Source of the DNA: Ochotona curzoniae
Lineage: Eukaryota; Chordata; Mammalia; Lagomorpha; Ochotonidae
DNA length: 64,000 bases
Reading direction: 5' to 3'
NCBI RefSeq assembly: GCF_017591425.1
Contig: NW_024466599.1
Span: forward strand, 30,480,001 to 30,544,000
Below, piece after piece: positions 56,281-64,000 of this stretch. Below the pieces are notes generated by a model that ran no database searches, had not been told where the DNA came from, and saw nothing but the letters and a program-made list of their open reading frames with translations. Position 1 is the first letter of the stretch; each line of letters starts with the position of its first letter. Position numbers and translations under genes: made by a program.

Positions 56281-56600
56281 CAGCGTAGTGCGCAGCGGCG
56301 GCGGCGGGAGGCAGCAGGCTGGGCCGGGCGCTGAATTGCCCTCTGTTCGCGCGAGGCTGCCGCACTGAGGGGCTTTCTTCGCAGCCGTGGGAAAGCGGTG
56401 GGCGAGCACGGCCCGCGCGCCCTGTGGACGCTAATTAGCCGGATTAGGGCGGGCTTGGGCCGGCTCGCGCTGCCCTGCGGCCCGGCCGGAACAAAAGGCC
56501 ACTCTTCAACGGGCGGCAGAAGCGGCGGGGTCGCGAGGTCTCTGGGCAGGGTCCCCAGGAGCAGGGCTAGAGGATGCGTGCGCTAGCGCGCATTCTGGAA
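56281..56600. promoter_or_regulatory. CpG island
   Basis: The only sustained CpG-dense block outside young SINEs. By hand I count about 39 CpGs in roughly 310 bases at about two-thirds GC, close to the number expected without CpG loss. It contains a (CGG)-rich stretch (56295-56308), TAATTAG (56432-56438) next to GGATTAG (56441-56447), a homeodomain plus OTX/CRX-like pair, and ACAAAAGG (56491-56498), SOX-like. No TATA box or identified first exon. Either a promoter for an unrecognised transcript or a developmental-type enhancer. Confidence 0.7.
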
Positions 56601-57949
56601 AATGGAGCCTCTGTGCACCTGGCCCTGCTCTGGCACTGGGGTCCACACGGGCAGAGGTAGAGTGGGGGACTCGGGGGGATGGAGTCAAGGAAGGAAATAC
56701 CCCAGCAAGGACAAATCCCAGAGCCTGGGCCAAGAGCACTTGCTGCCCTGGGGTGCAGCCTGGAGGAATCCTGCAATGCTTGGGTTCTACAGGTGAGAGA
56801 AGTGGGATACAGGGCCAGCCTGTGGCTCATGTACTGTGCTTTGTCTGCTGGCATTCAGGAGTGAGTGAATCAATGAATGCAAAGGGTGACAGGGTCTTGA
56901 AAACGTAGAGAGACACAGAGAACCCCAGGCCCACCACCACCTGGGAGGTTTGGAAAGCTCTTCAAGAAAAGTAGATCTGACCTTCCTGGGAGCATGTTCA
57001 AGTTTGAATGCTTGGAGGGAGCCACACCAACATAGGTCTGTCAGGATCCAGCCTGCAGGTGGACCTCACTGCCTGCCTCCAGGTGCTCGGAGCTTCATGA
57101 AGGAAGTTTCCCTTCCTAGTCCTCTGCGCTCTGCCCTGGTGCTTCTCTGGAGCCAATGGGTGATAGGAGCAGGATAGGGTGCTGATGGAGGCCACCCAGC
57201 CCCTGGCCAGTACCTAGCCCTGCTCCCAGCTGTCCCCTAGAATCTGCAGGCTAGACAGGACTCAGGCGGGAACCTTGCAGACTGCTGGGCTCCAGGGAGC
57301 AGTCACATGGTGGGTAAGACTGTGGACTCAGCTGGGGAGGAGCCTCAGAACCACATCGCATGCGGTATGAGAGCTGCACAGGAAGAAGGGAGGAACTGCT
57401 TCTGCCTGGCTCTTCCTCACACTGCACTATTTACTCAGCCCCCGTGAAACTCTTGCAAGTGTGGGATTGACATGGTGCCATTGCCCAGCACACAGGGCTG
57501 GAGCGTCGGTCTGAAGGACATGGGGGATGGTGAGCATCTGGGAACAGGAACTCCAAGTTTGCAATTTGTCTTTAAACATAGGCATGTGTTTTGCATTCTG
57601 TCCATTCATGGCTCTTTCTATAGGAAAATCATGATCCTGATGCCCGGGAGATTGAGATGTGCTGGCCCAGCATCTCTGTCCATAAGGCAGAAAAGCCCAG
57701 CTGGGAAGCCTGCTGTCCACTGTCAGCTTGGGACCTGCAGGACAGACTGTCTTCAGGGTCACCATAGGTAGGAAGGATGTTCTGCTGCTGTTCTGCCTCG
57801 TGGCAATCAGGAGGAAGGGGCTTCTACTTTTACCCAGCCACATCTGGGGCTCCATGCTAAGACCAGGAGGGGCTGGATGCAGTACCCTACTCCGCTGGAT
57901 GCAGTATCCTTAGGGACAGATGTTTGGTACAGCCATTAAAGCACTGCTA
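56601..57949. other. Unique DNA downstream of the CpG island
   Basis: An open frame from an ATG at 56602 runs to a consensus-like donor CAG|GTGAGA (exon end 56792), but the peptide is not recognisable and no acceptor-donor pair follows. A short imperfect duplication 'gctggatgcagta' occurs at 57870-57910. Otherwise nothing supported. Confidence 0.4.
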
Positions 57950-58265
57950 GGAGTGGAGGAGTGGCATTGTCACATGGTATACAGTACGGGTGCTAGTTTA
58001 TGTCCCAACTGCTCCACTTCCAATCCAGCTCCCTGCTAATGGTGTGGAAAAAAACAGCAAAACAAGTTGGTCCAAGTGCTTGGCCCCTTCAACCCACATG
58101 GGAAACCCAGATGAGGCTTTTGATTCCTGGCTTCAGCCTTGACTATGGTGGCTACTTGGGGAGCAAACCAATGGAAAGGATTTTTTCTCTCTTTCTCTTT
58201 CTCTCACTCTCTCTCTCTGCCTCTGTAACTCTTTCAAATAAATACATCTTTCTTTAAAAAAAAAT
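57950..58265 (+). mobile_element. CSINE
   Basis: 'gaggagtggcattgtcacatgg', 'ccaactgctccacttccaatccagctccctgctaatgg', 'acccacatgggaaacccagatgagg', 'ttggggagcaaaccaatgg', a CT-rich section (58181-58218) and 'tctttcaaataaatacatctttc' with an A tail. Confidence 0.88.
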
Positions 58266-58284
58266 CCACTGATTAAAAAAGAAA

Positions 58285-58550
58285 GAGACTGCTGGAGACA
58301 CCCCCTTGCATTTCCGAATGTCTGAGTTCACAGCCTGGTTCTGCTTCCAATGACAAATTCCTGCTGATGTACATGCTAGGGGACTACAGGTGATGGATCA
58401 CATGGTTGAGACCTGAATTGCAATCTGGGTTCCTGGCCTCCCCCTGGCCCAGCCTTGGCTGCTGCAGGCATTTGGGGAGTGAACCAGAGTGATCTCTCTC
58501 TTTCACTGACTGTCTTTCTACCTTTCAAACAAAATGGAAATAAATAAAGA
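58285..58550 (+). mobile_element. Older CSINE
   Basis: 'ccgaatgtctgagttcacagcctggttctgc', 'attcctgctgatgtacatgctagggg', 'gcatttggggagtgaaccagag' and 'ctttcaaacaaaatgg' with an AAAT end. Head incomplete. Confidence 0.8.
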
Positions 58551-58619
58551 TTGCATTAAAAAGTATATGCTTTTTATATGCAAAACCTAAAAAATAATGT
58601 ATGCTTTTTAAAAAGTGAA

Positions 58620-58880
58620 AAGCAGACCCTAGTTGCTAAAGTCCTTGCCTTGTATGTGCCAGGATTCCATGGGGTGCCGGTTCTAATCCCAGCTTGTGGC
58701 TGAGAAAGTAGTTGAGGATGGCCCAAAGCCTTGGGACCCTGCACCAGCAAGGGAGACCCGGAAGAGGCTCCAGGCTCCTGGCTTCAGATCAGCTCAGCTG
58801 TGGCCATTGTGTGGCTGCTTAGGGATTGAATCGTCGGATGGAAGATCTTCCTCTGTGTCTCTCCTCCTCTCTATATCTGG
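58620..58880 (+). mobile_element. CSINE, pika-type, 3' end cut
   Basis: 'gcagaccctagttgctaaagtccttgcc', 'ggtgccggttctaatcccagc', 'ccttgggaccctgcacc', 'ggagacccggaagaggctcc', 'ttgaatcgtcggatggaagatcttcctc' and 'ctctctatatctgg', where it abuts the head of another SINE. Confidence 0.88.
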
Positions 58881-58924
58881 TGCCATGGTGTAAGTAGTAG
58901 GTTAAACCTTTGCCTGCATACAGG

Positions 58925-59950
58925 CCAGTTCGATCGAGCTGTGACACAAGCCAGTTCACATTAGGACCAGGACTAGGGGCTGGCTGGGCTGGGCTGGGCT
59001 AGGGTACAGCACCCACCTGCATGAGCTAGAACTAGGGGGCAGACCAGGCCTGGCCAAGCTACAGCACCTACCGGCAAATGCTGAGGTGAGGTGAGCCAAG
59101 ACAGACTGGGTCGCAACACCTACTAGCACATGTGAGACCCAGGGGACGGGACAAGCCTGATAAGAGACAACATGGACTCCCTTTCTGTGACACTGCTCCT
59201 ACTAGTGAGCGTGAGAACTGGAACCAGGGGTAGACCAGGCTGGGCACACAACACCTGTTGACCTGCATGTGAACTGGGTTAGGGGAAGAGCCAGGCTGGG
59301 CTAACTGACTATATCCTCTGGTGCAAGCATGAGCAGAGTAAGTATAGGCTGGTTGGGCTTTGCTGCAGCATCAGTTGGCCAGTGCCAGGACTGGGGGCAA
59401 ATCCTGTCAAGCTAGGCTACAGAACCATTTGGAGAGTGCAAGATCTGGGACTGGGAGTGAACCCAGTGGGGAAACCGTGGGCACCTCTTTAATAAGCTAT
59501 AACTCCTACCAGTGAGCATGAGAACCAGGGCTGAGGGTGGGCCTGGCCAGACAGGTGGTAGCACCTGCCAGCACGAGTGTGGGCTGTATAGTGGGATCAG
59601 TTGGGTTGAGCTAGGCTTTAATGTCCATTGAACATGTACAAGAGCTGAACTGGGATGTGGGACAGACTGGACCAGTTTGCTGCACATACTGGCAAACACA
59701 GGAACCAAGGCTGAGGGAGGATCTAGTGGGGGGTTATTGGAGGTCGCTCAGACTAGGCTACAGTTCCTGCTGGTAAACATGAGGGCTGAGTGTATAGTGG
59801 GCAGGGATGGGTTGGGCTGGGCCACAGTATCCATTGGTTTACATAAGAGATATGGCTGGAGACAGAACCAACCCAGCAATTGCAACTACCAGTGTGTGCG
59901 TAAGCTGATGTGTGTGACAGAGCCAGACCCCATACTGGCAAGCACACACA
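58925..59950 (+). repeat. Degenerate minisatellite, about 14-15 units of 55-80 bp
   Basis: Each unit contains a variant of 'gaactgggactgggggc', 'ccaggctgggct', 'acagcacctgcc' and 'gcacatgtgag'. A GGGCT sub-repeat lies at 58983-59002. Longer variants ending 'ctcctaccagtgagcatgag' recur at roughly 59180-59215, 59490-59525 and 59755-59785, suggesting a higher-order period near 300 bases. Confidence 0.7.
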
Positions 59951-60595
59951 AGATAAGAATCACTTCTGGGATCACTTCAGCTGAGGTTTCTTTGGGGGTC
60001 CCCACAACTGAATCGCTGGACTCAGAACTCCAACCATGGGGAGAAACACAGGATCTGTGGTCTGACTGTAGAGTGCATGTGTCAGTACTGGGCCTCCTTA
60101 GTGGAAAAAACAGAGCAGTGGATAGCTTGTCCAGAAGTACATGGAGGATATGGCAGTCCATTGGGGCCTGCAGAGAGCATCCGGTACCATAGTAGAGGAA
60201 GGAGGGCAGGGCAAATGGGACAACTACCAGGGCCAAGCATTGACAGCAACTATCTGGGTGAATGGAAACTCTAATGTGGACTATGTGAACCAATGGATCT
60301 TGAAAGGATTTCCTCATCCTTGGATCATCGAGATTAACAGCATTTCAGAACTACTGAAACCATTTGAACGGAACCCTGTAGCACATCCCACACTGGGGAC
60401 CCTGGGATGACATCAGGTAGCTGTTCCCCATCTCTGGGTACTGAGGTGGTTGGGAAGCTGGGTGTGGCTTCTCCTCTTCTCTCTCCTCTTCCCCTAGATA
60501 CAGGAAGAAGAAAAAGAAAATTTAGAAACAATGGTCTCATCCACTTTACCCTAATCCTCCACCCTTTCCACCCTCATTAACTATGTAAACATTAT

Positions 60596-60643
60596 TTTAA
60601 AATAAATAAGTAAGTAAGTAAATAAGTAAGTAAATAAATAAAT
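60596..60643 (+). repeat. AAAT/AAGT-rich L1 tail
   Basis: Repeated AAATAAGT, AAGTAAGT and AAATAAAT units at the 3' terminus of the L1-type insertion, directly before the second target-site copy. Confidence 0.85.
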
Positions 60644-60967
60644 AACCTTTGCCTGCAGCACCAGCATGCCCTGTGGACACCAGTTCATATCCAGGCTTCT
60701 CCATTTCCAATCCTGCTCCCTGCTTGTGACCTGGGAAAGCAGTGGAGGATGGTTTGTCCTTGGGTTCCTTCACCCACATAGGAGACCCAAAAGAAGCTCC
60801 TGGCTCCTGGCTTTGGGTCAGCTCAGCTCCAGCCATTGTGGCCATTTGCAGAGTGAACCAAAGGATGGAAGATCTCTCTTTCTCTTTCCATACATCTCTC
60901 CTCTCTCTAATTTTCTCTTTCAAATAAAATATATATATGTACATATCTAATAAATTAAAAAAAAAAA

Positions 60968-62212
60968 CATAAAAGCTTCTATGACTTTCTGCCCTTCCTG
61001 AGCAGGCAGGCCCTTCTGTGGCCTGGCTTAATGAAGGGCCCCAGGCCCCAGGCTAGGGGATAGGAGGCAGGGGTAAGGAGTAAAGGTCAGGCCCTTTTTT
61101 CCTGGGCCCTGTAAGAACCCGAGTCAGGGCACCAGAACCAAAGGATGCACTGTCAGGGCAGGGAGCGGCCAGCTTTGGGACGGCCCTGCAGAGTGCTCTG
61201 ATTCCAGGGCTCATGGCCCTCTTGGCCAAGGGCTTCTCCACTCTCCCTTCCCGTAACTGAGACTTCCTGAAATTGAGACTTCCAGCCCAGAATCCCTACC
61301 AGAGCGTGGCAAATGCTTGCTTCTGGTCCCCACCCTTTTAGTGTGGGGTATGGGTCGTGGTTGGGGAGGGAGGGAGGAAGGATTACTCAAACCCCCATTC
61401 CAGTGAGAAAGCCTCAGAGAAATGTGGGAAACTTCTGGAGCTGCTTCAGTCCCTGATCAAATTTCCGGCCCCTCATTCCCAGCCAGGCCCAGAACCTGTC
61501 AGCCATGTCCCTCTTCCCCCCGCCTTGCACCCTAGCAGCTGGAGGATCAAGTTCCTGGCCCACCAGGGAAGCACAAGGCAGTCTGGCTCTTTGCACCAGT
61601 GAAAAGGGAGGAGTCTCATTCCAAGGCTTACCACTGGCAATCACACCACTCAGCCCTGACTCAACCCTCCAGTCTGCTCCCCTCCCACGCCTGCTATAAG
61701 TCATGCTCATGGACAAGGGTCCCCGGGCCTGGAGATCGTCACCTTGCAACCTGGAGCCCAAAGCAGGTCATGCCTCTGGATGGAGGATGCAGAGAAAGCT
61801 GTCTGAGAACTTGCTGTGGTGGTTCTGGGTGCACCCAAACAGTGGTCTGCACATGCAAACTGCAGTGAGCCCTGAGCTCGGGATCTGATCCTGGTGGCCC
61901 CATGACCCACCCAGAGAACAAGAGAGGACTCTAGCTCAGGCAGCCCTGGTGCCTGGATTGGTGAGAGCTTCCCTTGGCCTGGCCAGGGCAGTGCAGGTTC
62001 AAGGGCTGGTGACTCCTCATGGGGAGGCCCCAGAGGCATGGAGAGAGTCTGGGTCCTGGCCCTTTCAGCTGTTTAACATGCATGGACTTGGAGGAGAGTG
62101 AAGATGATAGAATTCTCAAATCTGCAGACCATCATAGCTGAATGAGGGGGGAAATATGCCGGATAACATGGGGACTTAAGAGCTCACATGTGAAGCAGTA
62201 AGATTCACTATC
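60968..62212. other. Unique GC-rich DNA
   Basis: No exon or repeat recognised. 'gggaaacttctggagctgcttc' to 'atttccggcccctc' (61425-61475) shows no repeat signature and might repay a conservation check. Confidence 0.45.
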
Positions 62213-62225
62213 AAAAGCACTTGCT

Positions 62226-62520
62226 AGGGCCTGGCGTGATGGGCTCCAGTTCTGGTCCTGGCGGCCCCGCTTCCCATCCAGCTGCCTGTTTGTGGCCTGG
62301 GAAAGCAGTGGAGGACAGCCCAAAGCCTTGGGATTCTGCACCCACGTGGGAGACCCAGAGGAGGCTCTGAATCCTAGCTTCTGTTCGGTACAGCTCTGGC
62401 CATTGTGGTTGTTTGGGGAGTGAATCATCAGGGGTAAGATCTTCTCTGTCTCTCCTTCTCTCTGTGTATCTGACTTTCTAAAAAAAAAAAAAATTTTTTT
62501 TAATGACAAGATTATTTTAA
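62226..62520 (+). mobile_element. CSINE with internal deletion and target-site duplication
   Basis: Flanked by AAAAGCACTTGCT (62213-62225) and AAAAGCACCTGCT (62521-62533), 12 of 13 identical. The head 'gggcctggcgtgatggg' jumps to 'ctccagttctggtcctggcgg', so about 50 bases covering the A-box region are missing. The rest ('cacccacgtgggagaccc', 'ttggggagtgaatcatc', 'gtgtatctgactttc') is intact. Confidence 0.92.
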
Positions 62521-63164
62521 AAAAGCACCTGCTGGCAGAGACCAAGAAGGCTTCTGGCTCAGCAAGCATGACAATCAAACCAAAGCAAAATGGAAGGCAT
62601 CTAGACATTCCATGTGGTACCCCCCAGTGGCATGAGAACATGATACACAGCAATGGAGCAATCCTCAGGTGCACAGACAGAAGGCCAGTCATGCATCAAT
62701 TTCTTGGCCTTCCCCCTGGGACCACTCACACCAAGAACCTTCCAGGCTTGTTAACCATCTAGACCCCATGGCCCAGTGGTGAACTCTGGGGTGATTTGGA
62801 GAACATTTTTCAACTCTTCTTCCCACACTGTTGACTTCTGTCAGCAGAGGGAGAGGTTCCCCCGCCTCTCCCCTGCCCTGCTGCCTAACACAACAACCCC
62901 CTCTCTGCTAGAAATTGGCACTTTGCCCCTTTGGGTCGGGGCCCTGCCTCTCGGCACAACCTGGTCAGCACAGATTTCCAAAGACACAGACAGCTGGCCC
63001 AGAGCAAAACTGTCATGGGGCTATGGGTGGGGCTTGGGGCCTGAACTTCCCAGACAAAGAACAAGACTTAACCAAGTTGCCTCAGGGCCTTGATCCAGCT
63101 CAGCCTAAAGCCACGGAGAGACAGAGAAACAAACCATTTGTCCTCCCTGGCGTGGGAAGAGCTC

Positions 63165-63300
63165 GAGCCTGAGCTGAGTGTAAATCCCGGCTGGGGCCCT
63201 CTGCAGCCCCATGACCCTGAACGTGGACTTCAGTGTCTCTGAGGCTCCATGCACTCTTCTCACAGCTGTTGAGAGGAGGAGACAAAGCCCTGGCTGTCAA
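63165..63300 (+). mobile_element. MIR SINE
   Basis: 'gagtgtaaatcccggctggggcc', 'ccatgaccctgaacgtggacttcagtgtctctgaggctcc' and a 'gctgttgagaggaggagac' 3' part match MIR order ('aaatcccggctctgccac ... tgaccttgggc ... tgttgtgaggatt'). Confidence 0.65.
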
Positions 63301-63829
63301 GATGCTGAGTGCCCCTTGCTGAAGGCGGGAGTAGGTAAGTGAACAGCTGGGTACAGGGCAGACACACAACCTCTTTCCCCTCCAGGTTCCACATCCCAGT
63401 GTGACCTCTCAAAGGTGGCCCTATTTGAGGTCCAAGTCCCACCTCCCGGGCCAAGCCTTTCTCCTTGTTCCTTCTGACAACTGCCCTTCTCCAAGCCTTG
63501 CTTGCTGAGTGGCACCAGTTCCTGGACTTGGAATAGGAGCAACCTCTCACTGGTTCCCGCAAGCCAGGCAGCAGCATGCTGTTAAGCCCAGCTCAGCTTA
63601 CCTCTCTGGCCAGCTTCCAGGAACACTCCTATCTCCAGGCTGGCCAGGACTTGCGCAGGAAAATCAGCTGCAGGAAGCCCGGATCCTGACCTCTTGGAAC
63701 TCGGAGTCGAGGAGGAAATACAGGAGACAGATAAGAGGCTGTCCTCGCATCCTCGCGTCCTCACTGAGGGTGGGAAAGCTTTCTCCACAGGCAGCACGAG
63801 GGACGCCTTGACCATGGGGGTGACATTGC

Positions 63830-63960
63830 ACCTTCAATAACACAGAAGCTTTGCATGTGCAGGCTTGTGGTGAGGTGGGGGGAGGGCTGGGGAGCATTCC
63901 AAGCAGAGGGAACAGCCTAAGCCAGACAGGGGAAGTAGATGAGTGGGGACTGGGTTGGAT
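63830..63960 (-). mobile_element. L2 LINE 3' region, antisense
   Basis: 'gcattccaagcagagggaacagcctaagccag' is the reverse complement of the L2 wording that reads 'ctttgcacttgctgttccctctgcctggaatgc'. Continues to the window edge with weaker similarity. Confidence 0.55.
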
Positions 63961-64000
63961 CACAGGAGTTGTTGAATGAGGCTGAGCACTCCAGGCTGGG

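Larger units (their letters stand above)
58919..60643 (+). mobile_element. L1-type 3' end with minisatellite, inserted in a SINE
   Basis: A 1.7-kb insertion bounded by a perfect 14-bp target-site duplication and ending in an AAAT/AAGT-rich tail, so it moved by target-primed reverse transcription. The left 1.0 kb is a degenerate tandem array. The right 0.6 kb, including 'aaccaatggatcttgaaagg' and 'attaactatgtaaac', matches the antisense element at 26858-27691. Two dispersed copies plus tail and TSD fit a lagomorph L1 3' UTR; no ORF2 is present to prove it. The 171-codon and 143-codon frames inside are accidental. Confidence 0.72.
58881..60967 (+). mobile_element. CSINE split by an L1 insertion
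   Basis: The SINE head 'ggtgccatggtgtaagtagtaggttaaacctttgcctgca' (58879-58918) resumes at 60644 with 'aacctttgcctgcagcaccagcatgccctgtggacaccagttc', 'gcttgtgacctgggaaagcagtgg' and 'gagtgaaccaaaggatgg', then an A-rich end at 60967. The repeated AACCTTTGCCTGCA (58905-58918, 60644-60657) is the L1 target-site duplication. Confidence 0.88.
62534..64000. other. Unique DNA with MIR and L2 remnants
   Basis: No gene found. Frames around 100 codons are unrecognisable and overlap in several frames. Confidence 0.45.

Noticed and set aside
58925..59950. Tandem array considered as a CRISPR-like array
   Set aside because: Units are contiguous and degenerate with no constant repeat/variable spacer structure, and the host is a mammal.
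59886..60317. 143-codon minus frame, partly similar to a frame at 27191-27508
   Set aside because: The similarity exists because both lie antisense in copies of the same L1-type 3' end; it is not a conserved protein.

Overview
The window is nuclear DNA from a placental mammal, and the interspersed repeats point to a lagomorph. About 37 copies or fragments of a tRNA-derived SINE match the lagomorph C-repeat (CSINE) family as I remember it. The best preserved copies have the head, the TCTCTCCTCTCTGTATATC-type 3' end and the AAT-rich tail that I associate with pika (Ochotona) rather than rabbit; that genus-level call is inference. L1, L2, MIR and MaLR-type LTR remnants complete a normal mammalian repeat profile. 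Nothing is bacterial, viral-episomal or organellar.

I could not support any protein-coding gene. Every long open frame is GC-rich low-complexity translation, reads through a SINE or L1, or is not recognisable as a protein, and none is flanked by a convincing set of splice sites. The window therefore looks like intergenic or long-intron DNA.

Layout. 1-9.0 kb: GC-rich unique DNA with a G-quadruplex tract, a perfect ONECUT-type palindrome and an antisense MaLR LTR carrying a direct-repeat nuclear-receptor motif. 9.0-16.9 kb: AT-rich, repeat-packed, with a sense MaLR LTR, two antisense L1 bodies broken up by SINEs, an L1 3' end, a MIR and a SINE-in-SINE. 16.9-25.6 kb: mostly unique. 25.6-29.0 kb: a nest of two head-to-tail SINEs and an old antisense L1 interrupted by a younger L1 3' end, a young SINE and an older SINE. 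29-47 kb: mostly unique and GC-rich, with scattered SINEs, MaLR remnants and microsatellites. 47.4-48.6 kb: a sense L1 piece lodged in an antisense L1. 48.6-57.9 kb: unique DNA with the only CpG island (56281-56600). 57.9-61.0 kb: a run of SINEs, one split by a 1.7-kb L1 3' end that carries a minisatellite of about 60-bp units. 61-64 kb: unique DNA with one SINE with target-site duplications, a MIR and an L2.

There is no gene set working together here. The candidate functional sites are the CpG island and the two small motif clusters near 4.66 and 6.95 kb. All repeat assignments come from remembered consensus patterns, so boundaries are good to about 5-20 bases except where target-site duplications (TSDs) fix them. 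I found no evidence for an undescribed biological system.
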